Of a stretch of 64,000 nucleotides of DNA, positions 50,212 to 59,221 are shown piece by piece. Made by a program: the position numbers and the translations under genes. The stretch is from assembly GCF_004124275.1 (NCBI RefSeq), contig NZ_CP027218.1:1615501-1679500 (forward strand), given 5' to 3'. The notes under the pieces are model-generated. The model searched no databases, was not told the origin of the DNA, and saw nothing but the letters and a program-made list of their open reading frames with translations. The DNA comes from Pseudomonas sp. DTU12.3. Lineage in GTDB: Bacteria; Pseudomonadota; Gammaproteobacteria; Pseudomonadales; Pseudomonadaceae. Positions within the stretch are counted from its first letter, which is position 1, and every line of letters begins with the position of its first letter.

Positions 50212-50308
50212 CTCCTGTGGGAGTGAGCCTGCTCGCGATAGCGGTGTGTCAGTGGCAGATAGGTGGCTGACACTCCGCTATCGCGAGCAGGCTCGCTCCT
50301 ACAGGGGA
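50212..50308. repeat. REPIN (GTGGGAGTGAGCCTGCTCGCGAT type)
   Basis: CCTGTGGGAGTGAGCCTGCT with complementary right arm. It forms a REP cluster with the element at 50031. Confidence 0.93.
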
Positions 50309-50329
50309 TTTGGGTGGCTGCTGGAATGT

Positions 50330-50367
50330 AAAAGCCCCCGCAGCTGCGAAGTTGCGGGGGCTTTTTT
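50330..50367. terminator. Terminator of the mprF-hydrolase operon
   Basis: AAAAGCCCCCGCA / TGCGGGGGCTTTTTT, T-rich on both strands, just beyond the hydrolase stop codon. Confidence 0.88.
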
Positions 50368-50385
50368 GGGGTGGGGCGCTTCAGA

Positions 50386-51681
50386 TCACTCTTCGGCGAC
50401 CGAGTCCTTGCTCTGACGCTTCTCGATCAGATCCACCAAGCGCTTGGCCAGCGCCGGGTAGTTCTCGTCGAAGTGGTGGCCGCCAGGGAGTTTCACTGCT
50501 TCACCGACTGCAGTCTTGTCGGTGCAGCCACTTTCATCCGTCTCTTCTTCGCCGTAGATGCAAATCACCTTGGCCGGAGGCAGTTTGGCCATTTCCGGCC
50601 CGGTGGCGGCTTCTTTGCCGGCGTTGCCCAGCCAGCCTTCGACTTCGATTTCGAAGCTGCCGGTGCGGGCGAAGGCCAGCAGGATGATGGCGTCGATGCG
50701 TTGCTGCTCGGTGTCCGGCAGGCGGTTGTAGATCGCCGGCAACACGTCAGCACCGAACGAGTAACCGGTGAGGATGAAGCGTTTGGTGCCCCATTTCTGC
50801 CGGTAGTGCTGCATCAGTTCGGTCAGGTCCAGTGCGCTTTGCTCCGGGCTCTTGTGCTGCCAGTAGTAGCGCAGGGTGTCGATGCCGACGACCGGATAGC
50901 CGATCTTGGCCATTTCACCGGCCACGTCGCGGTCGAGGTCGCGCCAGCCGCCGTCGCCAGAAAGAAACAGGGTGACGGTGTCTTTCGCCTGGCCGGCCGG
51001 CACTTCAACCACCGGAATCGCCAGACCGCCGTTGGCCTTGTCGCCGCCGACGAGGATCTTGCGCAGTTCGTTGTTCAGCACTTGCGGCAGGTTGATGTCG
51101 TAGTCGCTGATGCTGGTTTCGGCGTTCGGTTGATCGCGTACGAAACCTGCGCTGGCGTCATCCGGGTTGTCGTTCCACGCCACCAGCCAGTGGCCGTGGG
51201 CGGCGGATTTCGGCAGCAGGTGGGTGCAGCCACCTTTTTCCAGAGCGAGGTCGACGGAGATGGCCTGGGCCTTGTCGTCTTTCTGCTCCGACAACCAGCG
51301 CCAGGCCAACACAGCACCTGGGCCTATGCCGCTGACCAGAGTGGCCGGGCCATTCAGTTCACGCAGACCCGATTGCAGGGCGCGGCTTTGCAGCAGGCAG
51401 TCCTTGGGCAGAATCACCTGGACGATTTGCGCCGAAGCGCTGCGGCTCAGGGTGGTCAGTTGCTTTTCATTGAGCTTCTGATCGTCATTGACGGCGATCA
51501 GCACCTGCGCCTTGGCCTTGGTGCCGGGGATGACGCGGGTCATCGCCGCGCCATCGGTCGGGTTGAGCTGTTCGACGGTGGGTTCCGGTGCCGGGCGTTT
51601 CAGGTACCAGTAACCGCCGCCGGCAATCACGGCCAGCACGATCAGTGCGGCCAGGATGTACTTCAGGGAGCGTTGAATCAT
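50386..51681 (-). CDS. AcvB/VirJ-family aminoacyl-phosphatidylglycerol hydrolase
   Basis: A 431-residue protein with an N-terminal membrane anchor (residues 7-27) and a C-terminal VirJ-type alpha/beta hydrolase: LFLSGDGGWRDLDRDVAGEM and the nucleophile elbow TGYSFGADVLPAIYNRL. ICIYGEEETDESGC and LPGGHHFDENY supply the later acid and His. P. aeruginosa PA0919, paired with PA0920 (mprF), removes the alanyl group from alanyl-PG in the periplasm. The same pairing and ATGA overlap with mprF here support that role. Confidence 0.88.
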   Translation of the reverse strand: MIQRSLKYILAALIVLAVIAGGGYWYLKRPAPEPTVEQLNPTDGAAMTRVIPGTKAKAQVLIAVNDDQKLNEKQLTTLSRSASAQIVQVILPKDCLLQSRALQSGLRELNGPATLVSGIGPGAVLAWRWLSEQKDDKAQAISVDLALEKGGCTHLLPKSAAHGHWLVAWNDNPDDASAGFVRDQPNAETSISDYDINLPQVLNNELRKILVGGDKANGGLAIPVVEVPAGQAKDTVTLFLSGDGGWRDLDRDVAGEMAKIGYPVVGIDTLRYYWQHKSPEQSALDLTELMQHYRQKWGTKRFILTGYSFGADVLPAIYNRLPDTEQQRIDAIILLAFARTGSFEIEVEGWLGNAGKEAATGPEMAKLPPAKVICIYGEEETDESGCTDKTAVGEAVKLPGGHHFDENYPALAKRLVDLIEKRQSKDSVAEE

Positions 51682-54320
51682 CAGCGTTTCACCAATCCAG
51701 TCAAGCCGCCCGCGATCAGGGCAGCAGTGTCGGCCAGCGCCACCAACGGATCGAGTCCGGCGGGCACGGCCATATAACGGGGTTCCCAGTCAGGCTGGAA
51801 TTTGTCTTTGAAGCGGCGCAAGCCTTGGAAGTTGTACAGCTGCTCACCACGGCGGAAAACCATCGAGCCCAGACGCTGGGTCAGCGGTGCACCGCGCCGG
51901 GGTTGCAACCCCGACAACGGCACCATGCCCAGGCTGAAGCGCGCGTATCCGTGACTCTTATAGTGTTGAATCAGGCCGACCATCATGAATTCCATGGTCA
52001 GCTTGGGGGCGTCCGGGTGCGCGCGCATCAGGTCGAGGCTGGCCAAGTCGTGGCTGTAAGTCTCGAGCAGGTTGGCGAACGCCACCGGGCGGCCTTCGAA
52101 GCGAATCACCGCAATACGGAAATGCTTCAGGTACTCGTCGCTGAAACGACCGAGCGAGAAACCTTTCTCGCGCACGTTCTTGCCGGTCAGCCACGCATCG
52201 GAAATCACTCTCAGCTCATCCATCGGCGCCTGGCCCGGCTCATGGATCTCCAGCGACAGACCGTCGCGGGAGCCACGGTTCCAGGTATAACGCAGGTCCT
52301 TCATCTCTTTGCCCTTGGCTTCCAGGTCAAAGCGCCGCAGATCGACCCGGGCTTCTTCGCCAAGCTTGATCGCAGTCAGGCCGATGTCCATGTAGTACGG
52401 CAGGTTCTCCGCGCGCACCTGGTAGAACACCGGGCGGGCGTGGTGGATATCGCAGAGGTCACGGAACTGCCAGATCATCTCGGCGCGTTGCTGGCCGGGG
52501 CCGATCGGGTCGTACAGTGCCACCAGGCTGCGGCCACGGCGCGCGTACATCAAAAAGGCTTCGTCGTTCGGGTGAAACAGCAATGCCTTGTCACCGGTCA
52601 GTGCGAGGCCGCCGTCGGGTTGCGACGAGGCCATCAGAATCTTCACCGCGCGATCGAGCTCGTCAGGCGTCGGCAAGTGAATGACCGGGCGCGCGGTGCG
52701 CAGCAGCCAGGTCAGCGCGATCACCAGCAACAACACCGCAGCGCCGAGCAGCGAACGCAGGCCACGCGGCGCGTCAGCATCAAGGGTGAACTGCCACCAG
52801 AGTTGATGGCTATATGGCACGTCCTGATAGGCGAACAGCAGCAGCCACGTCGAAGCGCCCAGCACACAGAGGCTGGCCACCAGATACAGCGGCGAGAAGG
52901 GCAGTTCGGTCAGGCGACTCGGGCGATAGAACGAGCGACGGAACACACCGAGCAGCGCAGCCGTCAGTGTCATCAGCGTCGCTTCTTCCCAGTCGAAGCC
53001 TTTAAGCAGCGAGAGCAGGGCGCCGACCAGCAACAAAATGGTGGTCAGCATCCACGCGGCCGACAGGCGCCGACGCAGGCCCTGAGCGAGCATCAGGCAG
53101 AGCACGCCGATCAGGCTGGCGCCAAAGTGCGAAGCGTCGACCAGACGATGCGGGATCAGAAAACCGATGTGTTCCAGACGTGTGTCGATCTCCGGAGTGG
53201 CGCCGGAAAACAGCAGGACAACACCCGAGAGGAAAACCAATACCGCCAGAATCGGCGCCGCCAGACCGGATGCGGCGCGCATGGTCTGGGTCTGGAACAG
53301 GCGTTGACCTTCGTTGATCAGCAGCAACACGCAAGCGACCAACAACGGCAACACCACGTAGATCAGGCGATACAGCAGCAGGGCGGCGGCCAGTGGCGCG
53401 GCACCGAGCTTGTCGGCGAAAGCGGCCAGCAGGATCGCTTCGAACACACCAACGCCGCCGGGCACATGGCTGAGAACGCCAGCGGCCAAGGCCAACAAGT
53501 ACACGAGCAGGAACGCACCAAACGGTGGCGCTTCCGGCAGCAACAGATAAAGCACGGTCGCGGCAGCAGCAACGTCGAGGGCGGTGATGATCAGTTGCAG
53601 AAAGGTCAGGCGCCGACCGGGCAGGCGCAGGGTGCGGCGACCGGCCCTGACCAGCAGGTTGTCCGGATAAGGCTGATCCGGCAGGCGGCGGCGATAGATG
53701 CCGATGGCCAGGATCGCGCCGAGCAGCAGAACAGTGACGGCAACGGTGCCGAGCAAGCCTTCGGACAGGCCCAGTGCCTGAGAGGCGGCGGGCAGGTCAC
53801 TCAGGGTTGCCAGTGCGGCGAGCGGCGGCAAAGCGCAGCCCAGCGACAGGCTGGCGAACAGGGTCATGTGCGCGACTTCTGACGCCCCCAGCCCCAGTCG
53901 TGCATATAAACGGTAGCGCACCGAACCGCCGGACAGCAGCGACAGGCCGATGGCGTTGCCGATCGCAAATGCGGTGAAGCCGCCGAGGGCCAGCGTACGC
54001 GGAGGCAATGTCACGCCGGCATAGCGACTGGCCGACCATTCATAGCCCAGCAGAATAATGAAGCCGACGACAGTAGCGCCGAACGCGCCAAGCATGGCGG
54101 GTTTCGGCACGTCGAGAATCGAGTCATGCAACGCATCGAGATCGAGTTCGGCGAGCAGATGACGACAGGCAATCAGCGCAATGGCGAACAACAGCAAAGT
54201 GACCGCCAGACCAATCGGTTGTCGGTATTTGCTCACCCGATCAAGCAAGCGCAGACGCTCGGGCTTGATCGGATGTTCCGCTGTGACGGTGTCTTGTGGA
54301 TCAGACGAGTTGGCGCGCAT
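51681..54320 (-). CDS. mprF: Aminoacyl-phosphatidylglycerol synthase/flippase MprF
   Basis: An 879-residue two-part protein: about 12-14 N-terminal membrane helices (to about residue 540) and a C-terminal cytoplasmic GNAT-like synthase (LALTGDKALLFHPNDEAFLM, SLVALYDPIGP, TMEFMMVGLIQHYKSHGYAR). It transfers an amino acid from tRNA to phosphatidylglycerol and moves the product outward, reducing surface charge. In P. aeruginosa the amino acid is alanine. The ATG at 54320 follows AGAGGTG; a TTG precedes it. Confidence 0.93.
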   Translation of the reverse strand: MRANSSDPQDTVTAEHPIKPERLRLLDRVSKYRQPIGLAVTLLLFAIALIACRHLLAELDLDALHDSILDVPKPAMLGAFGATVVGFIILLGYEWSASRYAGVTLPPRTLALGGFTAFAIGNAIGLSLLSGGSVRYRLYARLGLGASEVAHMTLFASLSLGCALPPLAALATLSDLPAASQALGLSEGLLGTVAVTVLLLGAILAIGIYRRRLPDQPYPDNLLVRAGRRTLRLPGRRLTFLQLIITALDVAAAATVLYLLLPEAPPFGAFLLVYLLALAAGVLSHVPGGVGVFEAILLAAFADKLGAAPLAAALLLYRLIYVVLPLLVACVLLLINEGQRLFQTQTMRAASGLAAPILAVLVFLSGVVLLFSGATPEIDTRLEHIGFLIPHRLVDASHFGASLIGVLCLMLAQGLRRRLSAAWMLTTILLLVGALLSLLKGFDWEEATLMTLTAALLGVFRRSFYRPSRLTELPFSPLYLVASLCVLGASTWLLLFAYQDVPYSHQLWWQFTLDADAPRGLRSLLGAAVLLLVIALTWLLRTARPVIHLPTPDELDRAVKILMASSQPDGGLALTGDKALLFHPNDEAFLMYARRGRSLVALYDPIGPGQQRAEMIWQFRDLCDIHHARPVFYQVRAENLPYYMDIGLTAIKLGEEARVDLRRFDLEAKGKEMKDLRYTWNRGSRDGLSLEIHEPGQAPMDELRVISDAWLTGKNVREKGFSLGRFSDEYLKHFRIAVIRFEGRPVAFANLLETYSHDLASLDLMRAHPDAPKLTMEFMMVGLIQHYKSHGYARFSLGMVPLSGLQPRRGAPLTQRLGSMVFRRGEQLYNFQGLRRFKDKFQPDWEPRYMAVPAGLDPLVALADTAALIAGGLTGLVKR

Positions 54321-54561
54321 CAATCACCTCTTGGATTGTGCGCGACAGGATGGGGGTATCCAGCCAAGTTACCAATCCCTGTAGAAAAAAATAATCACAA
54401 AATACTACGCCTCTCACCGGGTATCGGCGAGGGCAGTCATGGATTGCAGACGTCATGCCTGCGACTCAAAGCATAGTCGCAACTTGGCGCGTCTGACGAT
54501 CCTGGACGATTCACTGCACGATGACAGATCATTGTTGCGAAAGGACTTTTTCGACAGATAC

Positions 54562-54593
54562 AAAAAAGGCCACTCTTTCGAGTAGCCTTTTTT
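54562..54593 (-). terminator. Terminator of tRNA-fMet copy 2 (distal)
   Basis: AAAAAAGGCTACTC / GAGTGGCCTTTTTT (minus strand), with a short TCGAAA loop. Identical to the element at 54861. Confidence 0.93.
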
Positions 54594-54599
54594 GATGTT

Positions 54600-54676
<77 letters not shown>

Positions 54677-54860
54677 TCTGTGTGGCGGCATTCTACAGAG
54701 GAACGCTGGGGTGTCAACCGCTAATCCCATAAAGGGTCAAATAAGTGTGCAATAGCGTCAAACGGTCGCAGTTGAAGCGTTAAGCATCGGAAATGCAACG
54801 AATTCCTGTTTGGCGATTGCTTCTCTATAAGTAGAAGAAAACGACAAAATAGAAGCGCAC

Positions 54861-54892
54861 AAAAAAGGCCACTCTTTCGAGTAGCCTTTTTT
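54861..54892 (-). terminator. Terminator of tRNA-fMet copy 1
   Basis: Same stem and T-tract as at 54562-54593. Each tRNA thus has its own terminator and can be made separately. Confidence 0.93.
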
Positions 54893-54898
54893 GATGTT

Positions 54899-54975
<77 letters not shown>

Positions 54976-55190
54976 TCTGTGTGTCGGCATTCTACAGAGG
55001 AACGCTGGGGTGTCAACCCGCAATCTGGATAAAATCTGTTGAGGTTCAATCGGTTAGCGTTTTTTCTCGGGTGTTTTTCGCGCTGCAGGGCAGGCGGGGC
55101 AAGGCTTTCAGCTCTATTGGAGGGCGTTGGTCGATTGATAAAATAAATTCAAAGATGTTTTCCTACACGCGTAAAAGAACATTCATACCA

Positions 55191-55206
55191 CTGGTGCTAT
55201 ATACAG
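55191..55206 (+). promoter_or_regulatory. LexA box upstream of dinB
   Basis: CTGGTGCTATATACAG fits CTG-N10-CAG and lies 50 bases before the dinB ATG. Confidence 0.88.
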
Positions 55207-55255
55207 GTGTCAGTGAGATACTGCCGATCCGGCTCGCCACGTTTCCTTTTCTGAC

Positions 55256-56317
55256 ATGACTCAGCGAAAAATCATCCACATCGACTGCGATTGTTTCTAC
55301 GCCGCCATCGAGATGCGCGATGACCCGCGTCTGGCCGGCAAGCCGTTGGCGGTGGGTGGTTCGGCGGATCGGCGTGGGGTGATCGCCACCTGCAACTATG
55401 AAGCGCGGGCGTATGGCGTGCGTTCGGCGATGGCTTCGGGGCATGCCTTGAAACTGTGTCCGGATCTGACCATCGTCAAGCCACGCATGGACGCCTATCG
55501 CGAAGCCTCGAAAGAAATTCACACAATCTTTGCCGACTACACCGATCTGATCGAGCCGTTGTCACTGGATGAGGCTTATCTGGATGTGTCGGACAGCGCG
55601 CATTTCGGCGGCAGCGCCACGCGTATCGCCCAGGACATTCGTCGCCGCGTCTCCAATCAATTGCACATCACCGTTTCCGCTGGCGTAGCGCCGAACAAGT
55701 TTCTGGCGAAAATTGCCAGTGACTGGAAAAAGCCCAACGGTTTGTTCGTGATTACTCCCGATCAGGTCGAAGACTTTGTCAGCGGATTACCGGTGAGCAA
55801 ATTGCACGGCGTCGGCAAAGTCACCGCCGACAAGCTGGGCAAGCACGGCATCGTCGACTGCTCGCAATTGCGCGAGTGGGACAAACTGGCGCTGGTGCGC
55901 GAATTCGGCAGCTTCGGTGAACGACTGTGGAGTCTGGCGCGTGGGATCGATGAGCGCTTGGTGCACAACGACAGTCGGCGTCAGTCGATCAGCGTGGAAA
56001 ATACCTACGACGTTGATCTGCCGGATTTGCGCAGTTGCCTGGATAAGCTGCCGGAGTTGCTCGAAACCCTGAAAACCCGCATGGCGCGGATCGACAGCAG
56101 TTATCGACCGGGCAAACCGTTCGTCAAAGTGAAGTTCCATGACTTTACCCAGACGACGCTGGAGCAGGCCGGGGCAGGGCGGGACCTGGGCAGTTATCAG
56201 TTGATGTTGACGCAGGCGTTCAATCGCGGCGCAAAACCGGTGCGGTTGTTGGGGGTTGGGGTGCGGCTGGAGGATTTGCGCGGAGGGTTTGAGCAGATGG
56301 AGTTGTTTGAACGTTAA
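55256..56317 (+). CDS. dinB: DNA polymerase IV DinB
   Basis: A 353-residue Y-family polymerase for translesion synthesis. HIDCDCFYAAIEMRDDP and PLSLDEAYLDVSD carry the catalytic acidic residues; GVAPNKFLAKIASDWKKPNG and the helix-hairpin-helix region LPVSKLHGVGKVTADKLG follow. The C-terminus QMELFER is a plausible beta-clamp binding end. The LexA box upstream makes it part of the SOS set. Confidence 0.96.
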   Translation: MTQRKIIHIDCDCFYAAIEMRDDPRLAGKPLAVGGSADRRGVIATCNYEARAYGVRSAMASGHALKLCPDLTIVKPRMDAYREASKEIHTIFADYTDLIEPLSLDEAYLDVSDSAHFGGSATRIAQDIRRRVSNQLHITVSAGVAPNKFLAKIASDWKKPNGLFVITPDQVEDFVSGLPVSKLHGVGKVTADKLGKHGIVDCSQLREWDKLALVREFGSFGERLWSLARGIDERLVHNDSRRQSISVENTYDVDLPDLRSCLDKLPELLETLKTRMARIDSSYRPGKPFVKVKFHDFTQTTLEQAGAGRDLGSYQLMLTQAFNRGAKPVRLLGVGVRLEDLRGGFEQMELFER

Positions 56318-56321
56318 AGTC

Positions 56322-56398
56322 AAAAGATCGCAGCCTTCGGCAGCTCCTACAGGAAAACGCGTTCCAATATAGGAGCTGCCGCAGGCTGCGATCTTTTA
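56322..56398. repeat. REPIN (AAAAGATCGCAGCC type)
   Basis: AAAAGATCGCAGCCTTCGGC / GCCGCAGGCTGCGATCTTTT, between dinB and the convergent lipoprotein gene. It may act as a 3'-end structure for both. Confidence 0.93.
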
Positions 56399-56405
56399 AT
56401 AGGCC

Positions 56406-57359
56406 TTAATTCGGTCCCGGATCCGCCACCAGACGCCCGGCATCCTTGGTCAGCGACTTGAGAAACTCAGTCTGCAACTCAGGATCGTTACGCGTCAGTT
56501 CGATCAGGCTTTGTTCCAGTTCGCTGGCTTCTTCTTCCAGACCCAGTTCCGACAGACGTTTGACCCGGTGTACCCACTGGCTCACTTCGTCGTCTTCCAG
56601 ATCGTCATAAATCAGCCCGTGCGCTTCCAGCAGTTTGCCGCGCAGGTGACTGCTGATCATCAGCGTCGAGTCCGAGTGCACGTCATCCTTGGCGTCTTCG
56701 ACGCTGATCTGCAATTTGCCGACATGATTGAGGTCATTTTCGGCAAAGGGGCTGTCGAGCAGGTTCAGGCGCAGAACGCCGTTGCGATCGGTGGTCATAT
56801 CGAAGGTCTGCTTGCCGGCCTTGACCTGCACCGGACGCTCGCTCCACGGCAGGCTCGAGTACTCCGTGCGCTTGTCGCGCTGGACTTCATCGATGCCGGC
56901 CAGATTCTGCTGCGCGCGACCGTTGGATTGCACGTTCATGAACGGGTTGAGTCCGGCGAAACCGTAGCTGAGCCAGTCCTTGGTCACGCTGTCCGGCAGA
57001 CTGCCGAGCGCAAACACGTTGACCACATTCGCGCCGACACCACCGACCACGGCCACCACGCCCAGCGGAATTTCGTAGACCTCCCGCCAAGGCTGGTATG
57101 GCGTGTAGCGATCGTAATGACGGGTGACCTCGAACTCGGTGACTTCAAAAGTCTTCTGTTCGTTGATCTTCACGCGACGCTGCGGCAGCTCAAGCGCCTT
57201 AGGCTCACCGACATCAATCTGCAGGCTATGATCGAGCAACTTTCGCTCGACCCGCTCTTCGTGCTCGCTGCGTTGTGACATGTGATTGGCACAGCCGCTG
57301 ACCAGCAGGGCACCGCACAGGGCGGTGCCTCCGAGGCCTAAGGTGTTTCGCTTGAACAT
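56406..57359 (-). CDS. Putative outer-membrane lipoprotein of unknown function
   Basis: A 317-residue protein with a lipoprotein signal (GALLVSGCANH; modified Cys about residue 23). The mature part has a hydrophobic stretch with VVAVVGGVGANVVNVFALGS (about residues 105-125) and an acidic, helical C-terminus (LGLEEEASELEQSLIEL). I recognise no family. It sits directly downstream of proS on the same strand, 17 bases away, so they may be co-transcribed. Confidence 0.8.
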   Translation of the reverse strand: MFKRNTLGLGGTALCGALLVSGCANHMSQRSEHEERVERKLLDHSLQIDVGEPKALELPQRRVKINEQKTFEVTEFEVTRHYDRYTPYQPWREVYEIPLGVVAVVGGVGANVVNVFALGSLPDSVTKDWLSYGFAGLNPFMNVQSNGRAQQNLAGIDEVQRDKRTEYSSLPWSERPVQVKAGKQTFDMTTDRNGVLRLNLLDSPFAENDLNHVGKLQISVEDAKDDVHSDSTLMISSHLRGKLLEAHGLIYDDLEDDEVSQWVHRVKRLSELGLEEEASELEQSLIELTRNDPELQTEFLKSLTKDAGRLVADPGPN

Positions 57360-57376
57360 GACGTCTCTATCTGGTT

Positions 57377-59092
57377 TCAGCGGCGGATACGAGCCTGCAG
57401 GAAGGACAATACGTCGGCCACCGGCAGTGCTTGCGCTTCGCCTTCGGTCCGGCTCTTGTATTCCAGGTTGCCTTCGGCGAGGCCGCGGTCGCTGACCACG
57501 ATCCGGTGTGGAATGCCGATCAGCTCCATGTCCGCGAACTTGATGCCCGGGCTGGTTTTCTTGTCGCGATCGTCCAGCAGCACTTCGAAGCCTGCCGCTG
57601 TCAGTTCGGCGTACAGCTTGTCGGTGGCTTCGCGCACCTGCTCGGTTTCATAACGCAGCGGTACCAGGGCGATCTGGAATGGCGCGAGGGTGTCGCTCCA
57701 GATGATGCCGTTGGCGTCGTTGTTCTGCTCGATGGCAGCCGCCACCACGCGGGAAACGCCGATGCCATAGCAACCCATTTCCAGGGTCACTGGCTTGCCG
57801 TTCTCGCCCAGCACTTCGCACTTCATCGCCTTGCTGTACTTGTTGCCCAGCTGGAAGATGTGCCCGACTTCGATGCCGCGTTTGATTTCCAGCGTGCCCT
57901 TGCCGTCCGGGCTTGGATCGCCGGCTACAACATTGCGCAGATCAGCTACGGTCGGAACTGGCAAATCACGCTCCCAGTTCACACCGAAGTAATGCTTGTC
58001 ATCGATGTTCGCGCCGATGCCGAAGTCGCTCATCAGCTCGACCGAACGGTCGATGATGATTGGCAGTGGCAGGTTCAGCGGGCCGAGCGAACCGGCGCCG
58101 GCGCCAATGGCGTCACGCAGTTCGGCATCGGTGGCCATGACCAGCGGGTTGGCCACGCCTGGTTGCTGGGCAGCCTTGATTTCGTTGAGTTCGTGGTCGC
58201 CACGGATGACCAGTGCGATCAGTTTGCCTTCTTCTTCGGCGCGCACGATCAGGGTCTTGATGGTCTTTTCAATCGGCAGATTGAATTTTTCCACCAGCGC
58301 CGCGATGGTCTTGGTGTCTGGCGTATCGACCAGGCGCAGCTCTTCGGTCGCAGCAGCGCGCGAAGTCTCGCGTGGCACCGCTTCGGCCTTCTCGATGTTC
58401 GCCGCATAGTCGGAACCGTTGCTGAAGACGATGTCGTCTTCGCCGGATTCGGCCAGCACGTGGAATTCGTGGGAACCAGCGCCACCGATCGAACCGTTGT
58501 CGGCTTCAACCGGACGGAATTTCAGGCCCAGACGCGTGAAGATGTTGCAGTAGGCTTCATGCATGCGGTCATAAGTGATCTGCAGCGACGCCTGATCCGC
58601 GTGGAAGGAGTACGAGTCCTTCATGATGAATTCGCGGCCGCGCATCAAACCGAAGCGTGGACGGATTTCGTCACGGAATTTGGTCTGGATCTGGTACAGG
58701 TTGATTGGCAGCTGTTTGTAGCTGCTCAACTCGTTGCGCATCAGATCGGTGATCACTTCTTCGTGGGTCGGGCCCGCGCAGAAGTCGCGACCGTGGCGGT
58801 CTTTGATGCGCAGCAGCTCAGGGCCGTATTCTTCCCAGCGCCCCGATTCCTGCCACAGCTCGGCCGGTTGGGTGCTCGGCATCAACACTTCCAGAGAGCC
58901 GGCGGCGTTCATCTCTTCGCGAACGATGGCTTCAACCTTGCGCATAACCCGCAGGCCCATGGGCAGCCAGGTGTACAGGCCCGAGGCGAGTTTGCGGATC
59001 ATGCCGGCGCGCAGCATCAGCTGGTGGCTGATGACGACCGCATCGGAAGGCGTTTCTTTCTGTGTGGCGAGCAAAAATTGACTGGTGCGCAT
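57377..59092 (-). CDS. proS: Prolyl-tRNA synthetase
   Basis: A 571-residue bacterial-type ProRS, full length. Class II motifs appear as [36 protein letters not shown] (motif 2) and [20 protein letters not shown] (motif 3). The inserted editing domain (about residues 225-400) is present. The start [13 protein letters not shown] at 59092 matches the family. Confidence 0.97.
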   Translation of the reverse strand: MRTSQFLLATQKETPSDAVVISHQLMLRAGMIRKLASGLYTWLPMGLRVMRKVEAIVREEMNAAGSLEVLMPSTQPAELWQESGRWEEYGPELLRIKDRHGRDFCAGPTHEEVITDLMRNELSSYKQLPINLYQIQTKFRDEIRPRFGLMRGREFIMKDSYSFHADQASLQITYDRMHEAYCNIFTRLGLKFRPVEADNGSIGGAGSHEFHVLAESGEDDIVFSNGSDYAANIEKAEAVPRETSRAAATEELRLVDTPDTKTIAALVEKFNLPIEKTIKTLIVRAEEEGKLIALVIRGDHELNEIKAAQQPGVANPLVMATDAELRDAIGAGAGSLGPLNLPLPIIIDRSVELMSDFGIGANIDDKHYFGVNWERDLPVPTVADLRNVVAGDPSPDGKGTLEIKRGIEVGHIFQLGNKYSKAMKCEVLGENGKPVTLEMGCYGIGVSRVVAAAIEQNNDANGIIWSDTLAPFQIALVPLRYETEQVREATDKLYAELTAAGFEVLLDDRDKKTSPGIKFADMELIGIPHRIVVSDRGLAEGNLEYKSRTEGEAQALPVADVLSFLQARIRR

Positions 59093-59185
59093 GGTTGGCC
59101 GTTGTCGGTTGCTATGACTGGAAATGACGGAGCAGTGTACCGGCGAGTTTTGCTGACGTACAGGCGTGCGGCCGGTGGAGAGGTT

Positions 59186-59211
59186 CAACGGCGGGATTCC
59201 TCCCGCCGTTG
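59186..59211. other. Hairpin after the AmpG-like gene
   Basis: Perfect CAACGGCGGGA / TCCCGCCGTTG stem with a TTCC loop, 10 bases beyond the stop of the minus-strand permease gene. It lacks a T-tract, so it may be a pause or 3'-stabilising structure. Confidence 0.6.
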
Positions 59212-59221
59212 AGGAAACGTC

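Noticed and set aside
50031..50308. Possible CRISPR array in clustered repeats
   Set aside because: The repeats are inverted REP pairs of different subtypes with unequal spacing and no cas genes; they are REPINs.
51588..53882. 764-codon plus-strand open frame opposite mprF
   Set aside because: mprF is a recognised, full-length gene on the other strand. The antisense product is rich in Gln, His and Arg with no domain.
57431..59212. 593-codon plus-strand open frame opposite proS
   Set aside because: Shadow of the prolyl-tRNA synthetase gene, with no start context and no family resemblance.
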